Assembly: GCF_017355855.1 (NCBI RefSeq)
Contig: NZ_JAFEWD010000005.1
Span: forward strand, 62,001 to 126,000
Length of the DNA: 64,000 nt
Direction of reading: 5' to 3'
Source of the DNA: Pedobacter sp. SYSU D00535
Lineage (GTDB): Bacteria > Bacteroidota > Bacteroidia > Sphingobacteriales > Sphingobacteriaceae
Shown: piece by piece, positions 54,029 to 62,016 of the stretch
Layout: the number at the start of each line of letters is the position of its first letter
Position numbering within the stretch: position 1 is the stretch's first letter
Notes under the pieces: generated by a model
Seen by the model: only the letters and a program-made list of their open reading frames with translations
Databases searched by the model: none
What the model was told of the DNA's origin: nothing
Translations under genes and position numbers: made by a program

Positions 54029-54048
54029 GCACAAGCGGACGCTTGCGC
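54029..54048. repeat. REP-like palindrome GCACAAGCG / CGCTTGCGC
   Basis: Nine-bp near-perfect inverted repeat with a GA loop, followed by TAGACGAG. The same word recurs at 55161-55180, each time shortly after a MITE-like copy. Confidence 0.7.
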
Positions 54049-54058
54049 TAGACGAGGG

Positions 54059-54184
54059 GGAATTAGTGTATTCAGGATATTTGAACATGACGTGTAACGT
54101 TTGAATAAGAAATCCGTCTGATAGACAGGTTATAATTGGTTAGTTAACGCCTGCATTCTCCCCGTTTGCAGGCGTTTTTATTTC
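54059..54184 (+). repeat. Direct repeat copy B (copy of the GH115 3' flank)
   Basis: Matches 52007-52132 at an offset of 2052 nt, including the GAATTAG that encodes the GH115 stop and the AACGCCTGCA/TGCAGGCGTT terminator (54146-54176). There is no GH115 coding sequence before it, so copy B is the derived one. Confidence 0.85.
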
Positions 54185-54242
54185 ATCCCCGAATACCTGA
54201 GCTGAGTAATAAACTTAGTTGAAGTCTGTTCATCGTCAGAAA

Positions 54243-54312
54243 ATGTGTGATGTCTGGTATAGGGCACGAATATGAATAGAAAAAATGGTATGATGATAAC
54301 ACCAACCATAGG
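54243..54312. repeat. Truncated MITE-like element (right end only)
   Basis: 70 nt corresponding to the right third of the element, ending in the 26-nt terminal repeat with one substitution (GGTATGATG). The left part is missing. Confidence 0.7.
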
Positions 54313-54518
54313 GAAAAAATCACCTTGCTCGATAATCTGAACGAAGGCAGTAGAACCGCAGAGTCCCTAAAGGAGACTCTGCGGGAAAAAGTAGTTACAA
54401 CAAAGAATAATACGCTTTTAATCAGGCACTCATATTACTTGCTTCCTCGCAGAGTCTCCTATGCGGAAGCCATAGCAAAGGAAGGGACTCTGCGTCTTCC
54501 TTCGAAGGGCTTGTTATA
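54313..54518. repeat. Hairpin-rich spacer unit, tandem copy 1
   Basis: 206 nt with two stems built from the same word: CCGCAGAGTC (54356) / GACTCTGCGG (54375) and CGCAGAGTC (54448) / GACTCTGCG (54486). The 74-codon open frame inside is identical in both copies but spans both stems and has no protein-like pattern. The unit repeats at 54729-54934. Confidence 0.75.
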
Positions 54519-54728
54519 CCTGAGGTTGGTGTTATCACCATACCTCTAACCTGGATCTGTCCCTAATCGGACTTTGTTCCTTGCCTGAGGAGTCTTTACT
54601 CCGCCGCCCTTATTACCTTTAGACGTTTCTGATTCTTTGCTTACGCGTTATATGGAACATGTGTGATGTCTGGTATAGGGCATGAATATGAATAGAAAAA
54701 ATGGTATGGTGATAACACCAACCATAGG
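54519..54728. repeat. MITE-like element, copy 2 (210 bp)
   Basis: Left end 54519-54544 and right end 54703-54728 are 26-nt inverted repeats with two mismatches. The interior matches copy 3 over its length. Together with the preceding spacer it forms a 416-nt tandem unit. Confidence 0.8.
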
Positions 54729-54934
54729 GAAAAAATCACCTTGCTCGATAGTCTGAACGAAGGCAGTAGAACCGCAGAGTCCCTAAAGGAGACTCTGCGG
54801 GAAAAAGTAGTTACAACAAAGAATAATACGCTTTTAATCAGGCACTCATATTACTTGCTTCCTCGCAGAGTCTCCTATGCGGAAGCCATAGCAAAGGAAG
54901 GGACTCTGCGTCTTCCTTCGAAGGGCTTGTTATA
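54729..54934. repeat. Hairpin-rich spacer unit, tandem copy 2
   Basis: Almost identical to 54313-54518 (one visible change, AATC to AGTC near the start). Includes the same pair of CGCAGAGTC hairpins. Confidence 0.75.
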
Positions 54935-55148
54935 CCTGAGGTTGGTGTTATCACCATACCTCTAACCTGCATCTGTCCCTAACCGGACTTTGTTCCTTGC
55001 CTGAGGAGTATCTTTACTCCTCCGCCCCTTATTACCTTTTAGACGTTTCTGATTCTTTGCTTACGCGTTATATGGAACATTTGTGATGTCTGGTATAGGG
55101 CATGAATATGAATAGAAAAAATGGTATGGTGATAATACCAACCATAGG
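54935..55148. repeat. MITE-like element, copy 3 (214 bp)
   Basis: Left end 54935-54960 and right end 55123-55148, the latter with one C-to-T change (GATAATACC). The interior has the long form of the internal hairpin (GAGGAGTATC) like copy 1. The flank GAAAATACAATAG also follows copy 1. Confidence 0.8.
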
Positions 55149-55160
55149 GAAAATACAATA

Positions 55161-55180
55161 GCACAAGCGGACGCTTGCGC
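55161..55180. repeat. REP-like palindrome GCACAAGCG / CGCTTGCGC
   Basis: Identical to the palindrome at 54029-54048 including the TAGACGAG tail. Confidence 0.7.
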
Positions 55181-55329
55181 TAGACGAGATGATAGATTGC
55201 GCTGATTTCTTTGAATTCGGAACATTTGAACACACCTTTAAACCAATCGTAGAATAGATTTCCATCCTCTTTCTGTTCTTTTGTTTCGGAAGATGCGTCT
55301 AGTCATCGCCTCTTCTTTTCATAATGAGA

Positions 55330-55364
55330 AAGTCGCTTCAAGAAATGGAAGTGACTTTTTTTAT
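55330..55364 (+). terminator. Orphan terminator-like hairpin
   Basis: AAGTCGCTTC / GAAGTGACTT (10 bp, one G-U, 8-nt loop) followed by seven T and ATT. No gene on the plus strand ends just upstream. It may mark the end of a non-coding transcript or of a lost gene. Confidence 0.6.
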
Positions 55365-55429
55365 TAGGTATCATCCAACATCGGTCGTTCCCACAAATTA
55401 CCCGGCTTTATATAATCTCTTCACTCCTG

Positions 55430-55461
55430 ATATAAAAAGAAACCGCCCCTCGAGGGGGCGG
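55430..55461 (-). terminator. Orphan minus-strand terminator-like hairpin
   Basis: On the minus strand CCGCCCC / GGGGCGG (7 bp, 5-nt loop) followed by TTTCTTTTT. Upstream on that strand is another small stem (GAGACA/TGTCTC near 55495-55515) and no ORF of note. Confidence 0.5.
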
Positions 55462-55733
55462 CGTATAACCAATTTAAGGGAGGGATGTTCAAAGAGACAC
55501 ATAGATTGTCTCCTTGTATTATATACCAAGGGTATAGAAGCACAAGCAGGAAGACTTGCCTTTTTCCTTAGAAATAGGACAGAAATGTTCAAAGCGCAGA
55601 TAGATAAGAAATTGAGGATATTAAAAAACTGGCTTCTTAATTTGTAGGTGTAGAACGAGATGATATTGCAGGAAATCCTGCGGCGTTTTTCCGAGTGCCT
55701 TTGTTTTACAAGTTTCGTTTGAACTTATGAAGC

Positions 55734-55784
55734 ATTAAATTAGACATTTGTTGCTGTTGTCCGGTTCTTTTATATGTATTTTCG
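55734..55784 (+). promoter_or_regulatory. HTCS leader: operator-like element and -7-like box
   Basis: ATTAAATTAGACATTTGTTG begins at 55734 and matches the GH115 leader at 49224 in 19 of 22 positions. TATTTTCG at 55777-55784 (7 of 8 to TAnnTTTG) lies 26 nt downstream, nearly the same geometry as in the GH115 leader. The leader to the ATG is about 160 nt. Confidence 0.4.
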
Positions 55785-55942
55785 CCCTTAATAACCAATT
55801 TCAATCAAGTATCTCAAGGCTTAAACTTCGGTATTGTCACGCAATAACCTGGGATATTTGTCTTGATTAGTATGTGAGTTTTTAGTAGTATACTCTGCTT
55901 TCTCAAAACAGGCTACACCTTATAAGAACCGGACGAATCATT

Positions 55943-58900
55943 ATGCTAAATGTCTTGATATTTAAACGATCTTTCTGCTGTTGCTTATATATATTATGGG
56001 CAATCCATTATGCATTTGGGCAGCAACAGCAAAAAATAGATTTCACTTCCCTGACAACAAAAGATGGGCTGTCGTCGAATATTGTAAATACGATTTTAAA
56101 AGATCGATACGGTTTGATGTGGTTTGCCACCGAAGACGGATTAAACAAGTACGACGGTACCAGCTTCACTGTTTACAAACACAGTGACACAGATCCGAAG
56201 AGCTTACCAGCAAACAATGTAATTTCGCTGCACGAAGACCGGTTCGGCAATCTTTGGATTGGTACCAATGGCGGGTCATTGGTTGTTTACGACAGGAAAA
56301 AAGATGAGTTCTCAAATATAAAGTCTTATAAGGGATTCGACACCAATAACAACGTAATCAGAGCCATTCACAGCGATTACCTGGGACGCGTCTGGATAGC
56401 AAACTATGCGGGAGTGAGTGTGATCGATTTAAAAACGAAGACAGTGTCAAAATTTGCGTTAGATCGTCCGGGTCGGGGCAGGCTAACATCCAGGAACGTG
56501 AGTTCAATCTTTGAGGATAGCAAACGCAGGATGTGGATAGGCTCGGACGACGGCTTATTTTTGTATAACAGAAAAACGAACTCTTTTTTTCAGTACCGGC
56601 ATTCCCCCGTACAGCCCGCTAGTCTGGTGGGTAACCGGGTGAATAGTATAGCCGAGGATCCCGGAGGAACGCTCTGGGTTGCCACTGAACAAGGCCTGAG
56701 TATGTTACTTCCCGATGGAAAAAGTTTCCGGAACTTTCGCGACATTCCGGGTGATGCGAATAGCTTAAGCAGTAACCAGGTGTACGTAGTGGCTTCGGAT
56801 AGAACTGGCAAACTATGGCTGGGGACAGAAGAGGGACTGAATGTTTTCGATACCAAGGCCGGCAAGATCTCTGTTTACAAGCCAAATCCCAGGGATATTC
56901 ACAGCTTAAGCGCCAAAGCAATTCGCAGTGTCTATATCGACAAGCAGGGCGTTTACTGGCTGGGCACATTCAAAGGGGGGATTAGTAAGTACAATGAAAA
57001 GCTCAGCTTATTCAGTCTTAAACGCAGCAATCCCTTTGATGAAAAAGGCCTTTCAGCCCCGGTGGTTACGTCATTTGCAGAAGCTGCAAATGGAAACGTT
57101 TTCGTCGGGACTGACGGGGGCGGGTTAAACCTGTTTAACAGACGAAGTGGGCTCTTTAGTCACTATACCCTGCAAACCCAACGAAATCCTGCTAAAGATC
57201 TGAGCATTTTGTCCCTAAAAATGAGCAGAGATGAGCGTCTGTGGATTGGTACGTACAACGAGGGCTTGTTTTTGTTGAACCCGTCCACAGGTAAGCATCA
57301 GCAATTTCTTGAGGGAGCCCAACGTGGTTCGCTTACCAATAATAATATTTTTTGTTTAGAAGAAGATTCAAAGGGAAATATCTGGATCGGAACCAACGGA
57401 GGCGGCGTGAATGTCTATGATCCAAAATCACAACGCTTTCGTAATTATCACGAGGGATCTCCTTTTGCAGAGCCTGTTAACTTTCGGATAAACCCCTATA
57501 TCCGGACCATCCAAGAAGATAAAAACGGTAATATATGGATAGGAACACATGGCTCGGGCTTAACGGTGTTCAATCCGGTCACTTATGCTGTAAATCATTA
57601 TTTCAGTGGCAACAGTCAACTGGCCGGTAACGTAGTGCTATCAATATTTAACGACAGAAATAATGATATATGGGTGGGTACCCTTGGCGGAGGACTAAAT
57701 CTATTCGACAAAAAAACGAAACGTTTCATCTCATTTTCAGAAGAAGAGGGACTGGCCAATGCCGTAGTATATAAAATTCTGGAAGATGACCAGGGGCTTT
57801 TGTGGCTCAGTACCAATGCAGGAATAAGCAGCTTTGATCGCCGTACAAAGAAGTTCCGGAATTATGATAAATACAACGGCGTTTTAAACAGTAACTTTAG
57901 TCATGGCTCCGGGATCCGTCTGTCCAGCGGTGAACTCTATTTTGGTGGCCTGGAAGGCTTCAATTATTTCTTTCCGGAAAACATTAAAATTAATAAAGAG
58001 ATTCCGCCTGTTCTTGTCAGGGAACTGAAAGTAGATAACAAGAGCATTGCTCCGGGAGAAGACTCGGCCTTGCGAGAACATATTTCCATAGCTAAAGATC
58101 TTTACCTGGACTATAAGCAGAATTTTTCCCTCGAATTTGTTGCCCTGAGCTATACCATCCCGCAGCAGTACCGGTATTCGTACAAACTGGTAGGTTTTGA
58201 CAAATCATGGAACGAAGTGGGAACCACCAGGACAGCTTCGTATACCAATATCGATCCGGGAGAATATGTATTTAAAGTGAGGGTACGCAATGCAGATGGA
58301 ACGGCCTACGGAAAGATCACTGCGATAAGGATCCATGTTAAGCCGCCTTTCTGGCTAACAATCTATGCCTATATCTTTTATGTTCTGGCGTTCGCAGGGA
58401 TATTGTTCTATATACGATACAGAGGTATTCAAAAACTGAAGAGGAAGTTTAAGCAGGAGCAGGAAAGAATTCAGGCGAAGCAGTTGCTGGAGCAGGAACG
58501 TAAGGAAGCCGAGCGACTGCACGAATTGGATATGCTGAAAATTAAGTTCCTTACGAATCTTAGCCACGAATTCCGCACGCCCATCTCATTGATCATGGGA
58601 CCGGTAGATACGCTTCTGTCCGATAGAAAGATCGAGACGGGGAAGGGGCAGCTCTTTATGATAAAGAGAAATGCCCGAAGACTGTTGAACCTGGTGAACC
58701 AGTTGCTCGACTTCAGGAAGATGGAAGAGCACGAATTGAGGTTAAACCGAACGGAGGGTGAATTTGTGTCTTTCGTAAGGGAGGTATCCGATTCTTTCAG
58801 AGACTTGAGCGAACGTAAAAACATCCATCTGATCTTCGAGAGTGACATCGAAAAGTATTTCACTTCTTTCGACCATGACAAAATAGAACGCATTTTGTTC

Positions 58901-60148
58901 AACTTACTATCAAATGCGTTCAAGTTCACTCCCGGAGGAGGTACCATAAAGGTAGAGCTCGGGAAAGCGCCGGAAGCAGGTGAGGACGCAGGTCCATCAC
59001 TGATCATTAAGGTAACAGATACAGGAATTGGAATTCCCTTTGATAAGCAGAAACAGATCTTTGAACGGTTCTTCCAGAACGACACGACAGCGTCAATCTT
59101 AAACCAGGGCAGTGGCATCGGTCTGTCGATTACCCGCGAGTTTGTAAAGATGCATGGGGGGACAATCCGGGTAGAAAGTGAGCTCGAGAAGGGCAGTAGT
59201 TTTATTATTCAACTTCCTTTATCTCCTATTGAATTTGCCGAAGCAGTCAGTGCGGAGATCTCCATGAGAGCCGCAGCTGACCATTTTTCAGGGGATGATG
59301 AAGAACCTGAACGAATAGCAGGACGAGATGCACAAGAATCCATTGGCGGAGCGGAGGTTCCTTCCATTTTACTCGTAGAGGACAATGATGATTTCAGGTT
59401 TTATCTGAAAGATAATCTGAAGAATTTTTACAGGGTTTATGAAGCGACTAACGGGAAGGAAGGCTGGCAGAAGGCCTTGTCAAATCATCCCCAAATTATA
59501 GTGAGTGATGTGAACATGCCGGTAATGGATGGAATTGAGTTCTGCCGGAAGGTAAAATCAGATAAGCGTACCAGTCATATTCCGATCATCTTGCTGACAG
59601 CCTTAACGGGCGAGGAGGAGCAGATCAAAGGCCTCGAAACCGGGGCAAATGATTACATGAGCAAGCCTTTCAACTTCGAAATTCTAAATGCCAAGATTAG
59701 GAACTTGCTGGTGCTGAATTCGACCTTGAAAAATACATATACAAAACAAATAAAAGTCCAATCGCCGGAGATGGTGATAGAATCGCATGGCGACAAATTG
59801 CTGAACAAAGTGGTATTGTATATTGAAGAGAATATAAACAACCCAAAGCTATCGGTCGAGGATTTAAGCCGTCACGTTGGGATGAGCAGAGGATCTTTGT
59901 ATCACAAGATACTGGAACTGACTGGCCAGTCGCCCGTTGAATACATCCGTTCTGTTAAGCTGGATAAGGCTGCGGTGTTGCTCGAGAAGAGCGACCTGAA
60001 CGTAGCCCAAATTGCTTACATGGCGGGCTTTGCGACTCCAAATTATTTCGCTAAATCCTTCAAGGCTAAATTCAACATGCAGCCTTCCGAATACATCGCC
60101 CTGAAAAGAAAGGTAACTGAAAGCCGGCTGAAGGAAGCCAAATCGTAG
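55943..60148 (+). CDS. Hybrid two-component system regulator (HTCS)
   Basis: A 1401-residue one-protein sensor and transcription activator. After a signal peptide (ending HYAFGQ), residues about 30-690 are two-component-regulator propeller repeats (many 'GLMWFATEDGLNKYD'/'GNLWIGTNGG' motifs) sensing an oligosaccharide in the periplasm, followed by a Y_Y_Y domain (about 725-795), a transmembrane helix (about 801-825), a histidine kinase with phospho-acceptor in LSHEFRTP (His about 874) and N/G boxes (NLLSNAFKF, DTGIGIP), a receiver domain with Asp in SDVNMPVMDG (about 1188) and an AraC-type helix-turn-helix (about 1300-1395). It lies between the xylanolytic genes, so xylo- or glucuronoxylo-oligosaccharide is the likely signal. 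Confidence 0.95.
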   Translation: MLNVLIFKRSFCCCLYILWAIHYAFGQQQQKIDFTSLTTKDGLSSNIVNTILKDRYGLMWFATEDGLNKYDGTSFTVYKHSDTDPKSLPANNVISLHEDRFGNLWIGTNGGSLVVYDRKKDEFSNIKSYKGFDTNNNVIRAIHSDYLGRVWIANYAGVSVIDLKTKTVSKFALDRPGRGRLTSRNVSSIFEDSKRRMWIGSDDGLFLYNRKTNSFFQYRHSPVQPASLVGNRVNSIAEDPGGTLWVATEQGLSMLLPDGKSFRNFRDIPGDANSLSSNQVYVVASDRTGKLWLGTEEGLNVFDTKAGKISVYKPNPRDIHSLSAKAIRSVYIDKQGVYWLGTFKGGISKYNEKLSLFSLKRSNPFDEKGLSAPVVTSFAEAANGNVFVGTDGGGLNLFNRRSGLFSHYTLQTQRNPAKDLSILSLKMSRDERLWIGTYNEGLFLLNPSTGKHQQFLEGAQRGSLTNNNIFCLEEDSKGNIWIGTNGGGVNVYDPKSQRFRNYHEGSPFAEPVNFRINPYIRTIQEDKNGNIWIGTHGSGLTVFNPVTYAVNHYFSGNSQLAGNVVLSIFNDRNNDIWVGTLGGGLNLFDKKTKRFISFSEEEGLANAVVYKILEDDQGLLWLSTNAGISSFDRRTKKFRNYDKYNGVLNSNFSHGSGIRLSSGELYFGGLEGFNYFFPENIKINKEIPPVLVRELKVDNKSIAPGEDSALREHISIAKDLYLDYKQNFSLEFVALSYTIPQQYRYSYKLVGFDKSWNEVGTTRTASYTNIDPGEYVFKVRVRNADGTAYGKITAIRIHVKPPFWLTIYAYIFYVLAFAGILFYIRYRGIQKLKRKFKQEQERIQAKQLLEQERKEAERLHELDMLKIKFLTNLSHEFRTPISLIMGPVDTLLSDRKIETGKGQLFMIKRNARRLLNLVNQLLDFRKMEEHELRLNRTEGEFVSFVREVSDSFRDLSERKNIHLIFESDIEKYFTSFDHDKIERILFNLLSNAFKFTPGGGTIKVELGKAPEAGEDAGPSLIIKVTDTGIGIPFDKQKQIFERFFQNDTTASILNQGSGIGLSITREFVKMHGGTIRVESELEKGSSFIIQLPLSPIEFAEAVSAEISMRAAADHFSGDDEEPERIAGRDAQESIGGAEVPSILLVEDNDDFRFYLKDNLKNFYRVYEATNGKEGWQKALSNHPQIIVSDVNMPVMDGIEFCRKVKSDKRTSHIPIILLTALTGEEEQIKGLETGANDYMSKPFNFEILNAKIRNLLVLNSTLKNTYTKQIKVQSPEMVIESHGDKLLNKVVLYIEENINNPKLSVEDLSRHVGMSRGSLYHKILELTGQSPVEYIRSVKLDKAAVLLEKSDLNVAQIAYMAGFATPNYFAKSFKAKFNMQPSEYIALKRKVTESRLKEAKS

Positions 60149-60387
60149 CAGCTTTTTTTGAAACTTAAGGATAGGCGGGAAGTACTGGTTAAGATAGACA
60201 GGGCATTCCCGGCTATCTTTTTCCCGCATGTTATCTTAGAAGTCGTGCCGACGTTTACAGCAAAACGCCTCCTTTTCAACGGCGATCGTTTTGACCCGAC
60301 CCCTTTCCCACCTGCAACTTACAGTAAACAACATTAGCTGTCAATCCCAGGAAACGCACTGGGAATGTTGAGTAGATGATTTGCTGC
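60149..60387. other. Intergenic after HTCS, no gene recognised
   Basis: First part of the 478-nt gap before GH43. It contains no ORF or RNA gene that I can support. A purine-poor stretch with TTTTTTTG follows the HTCS stop, without a clear hairpin. Confidence 0.4.
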
Positions 60388-60399
60388 ATTTGAACATTT
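60388..60399 (+). promoter_or_regulatory. TTGAACATTT element in the GH43 leader
   Basis: CATTTGAACATTTA contains the ten-base word TTGAACATTT found in the GH115 leader (49230). It is about 230 nt before the GH43 start. Proposed as a third site of the same operator; weak on its own. Confidence 0.3.
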
Positions 60400-60417
60400 A
60401 TATCAGATTTTTTAACA

Positions 60418-60456
60418 ATAGGAGCAGCCTAAACCTGGCTGCTCCTATACTTTTAC
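60418..60456 (+). terminator. Strong hairpin in the GH43 leader
   Basis: ATAGGAGCAGCC / GGCTGCTCCTAT is a perfect 12-bp stem with a 7-nt loop, followed by ACTTTTACGG. It could terminate the HTCS transcript or, lying 20 nt downstream of the TTGAACATTT element, act as an attenuator for GH43. Confidence 0.55.
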
Positions 60457-60626
60457 GGCTAGTCTTTCCACCAGGGCTGTTCTATTCAGGCTAACGATTA
60501 GGATTCAGTATGGGAAGACTGATTTTAACCAACGCCAAAAGATATAAACCAAAATAAACACCAAGGAATACTCTAAGGCTTTGTGGTGACACTTTTAAAA
60601 TTGATTAACTTTTGTTTAAATCCGAT

Positions 60627-61964
60627 ATGAGAAAGGCAACGTTGTGCTGTTTTCTTTTGGCAATGTATGCCGGTAAGCTCTTCGCCCAGAATCCATTTAT
60701 TACAGATCAGTTTACTGCAGATCCTTCCGCCCGGGTTTTTGGTGACCGGGTATATGTATATCCTTCCCATGATATCCCGCCCGCTCCCGGAAAGGGTAGG
60801 GCGAACTGGTTCGTGATGGAAGATTATCGTGTGTTCTCTTCTACCAACTTAACAGACTGGACCGATCACGGAGTGATTATTACCCAGAATAAGGTTCCCT
60901 GGGTAAAACCAGACAGCTATAGCATGTGGGCTCCGGACTGTGTTTACCGTAACGGCAAGTATTACTTCTACTTTCCAAGCACTTCGAAAGACACAACTAA
61001 AGTAAAGGGCTTCACCATTGGGGTCGCTGTAGCGGATAAGCCCACAGGGCCTTTTGTTCCTCAGTCTGAACCTATCGCGAACGTAAAAGGAATAGATCCG
61101 AATGTGTTTATCGACAAGGACGGGCAGGCTTATTTATACTGGTCGCAGGAACATATTTACGGAGCCCGGCTGAAAGAAAATATGCTTGAACTGGCCTCGG
61201 AACCTTTTATCCTCGGCGAACTTCCTACCAAAGGACTAAAGGAAGGCCCCTACGTATTTGAACGTAAGGGCATCTATTACATGACCTACCCACATGTGGA
61301 GAATAAAATCGAGCGACTGGAATACGCTATCGGCGATAACCCGCTGGGGCCCTTCAAATATGCTGGGGTGATTATGGACGAGTCGCCTACCGGTTGCTGG
61401 ACGAACCACCACTCGGTGATCAATTTTAAAAACCAGTGGTATCTGTTTTACCACCACAATGATCTCTCTCCTGATTTCGATAAGAACCGGTCCATACGGG
61501 CAGACAGCTTATCGTTTAATGAAGACGGGACTATCAGAAAGGTAATTCCAACACTGAGAGGCGTAGGGCTTACCTCTGCCTTCGGAAAAATACAAATAGA
61601 CCGCTATAGCGGGATAAGTAATGAGGGTGTATCCCTAAGTTTTGTCGATACTGCCGACCGCTTTCAAGGATGGAAAGCGAAGTTCAGTTCTCCTGATGCC
61701 TGGCTGCAATACAATAATGTCGATTTCGGAAAGATAAAAGCTAAATCAGTGGCGCTAATGGTAACTTCTGACGAAGGAGGAACATTGCAGATCCGGTCAA
61801 ACTCTCCCGCCGGGCCGGTCCTGGCGGAGCTAACAGTCCCGGCATCCCGGACATGGACACCAATTACAGCGAAGCTTTCCGGAGCTCCGACAGGAATTCA
61901 GCATTTGTACATTACACAAAAGGGGGCAGGGGTTGCTGAGGTAGACTGGATCGCTTTTAAGTAA
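60627..61964 (+). CDS. GH43 family glycosidase with C-terminal CBM6-like domain
   Basis: A 445-residue secreted beta-xylosidase/alpha-arabinofuranosidase-type enzyme. The signal peptide ends at KLFAQ. The five-blade propeller starts NPFITDQFTADPSARVFGDRVYVYPSHD with the general-base Asp, then SMWAPDCVYRNGKYYFYFP, the pKa-modulating Asp in KGIDPNVFID, and the general-acid Glu in LKEGPYVFERKGIYY. The C-terminal 120 residues (DRFQGWKAKF ... QIRSNSPAGPVLAELTVP ... AEVDWIAFK) form a CBM6-like sandwich. ATG 60627 is used; a TTG five codons earlier is possible. Followed after 52 nt by GH8, so probably one operon. Confidence 0.9.
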   Translation: MRKATLCCFLLAMYAGKLFAQNPFITDQFTADPSARVFGDRVYVYPSHDIPPAPGKGRANWFVMEDYRVFSSTNLTDWTDHGVIITQNKVPWVKPDSYSMWAPDCVYRNGKYYFYFPSTSKDTTKVKGFTIGVAVADKPTGPFVPQSEPIANVKGIDPNVFIDKDGQAYLYWSQEHIYGARLKENMLELASEPFILGELPTKGLKEGPYVFERKGIYYMTYPHVENKIERLEYAIGDNPLGPFKYAGVIMDESPTGCWTNHHSVINFKNQWYLFYHHNDLSPDFDKNRSIRADSLSFNEDGTIRKVIPTLRGVGLTSAFGKIQIDRYSGISNEGVSLSFVDTADRFQGWKAKFSSPDAWLQYNNVDFGKIKAKSVALMVTSDEGGTLQIRSNSPAGPVLAELTVPASRTWTPITAKLSGAPTGIQHLYITQKGAGVAEVDWIAFK

Positions 61965-62016
61965 GTGGAAAACAGGGCGCGCTTACTAAATATGTTTACA
62001 CAGAAAAATCAATCAG

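Noticed and set aside
54325-54965. Two identical 74-codon open frames in the repeat region
   Set aside because: They span hairpin stems of the tandem repeat and end in the MITE-like terminal repeat; identity reflects the repeat, not a protein.
52139-55180. Possible CRISPR array
   Set aside because: Repeats are long, inverted and irregularly spaced with no short unique spacers, and no cas gene is present.
55324-55647. 107-codon open frame before the HTCS
   Set aside because: It contains two terminator-type hairpins, including one with seven T, which is incompatible with a normal coding region; no domain seen.
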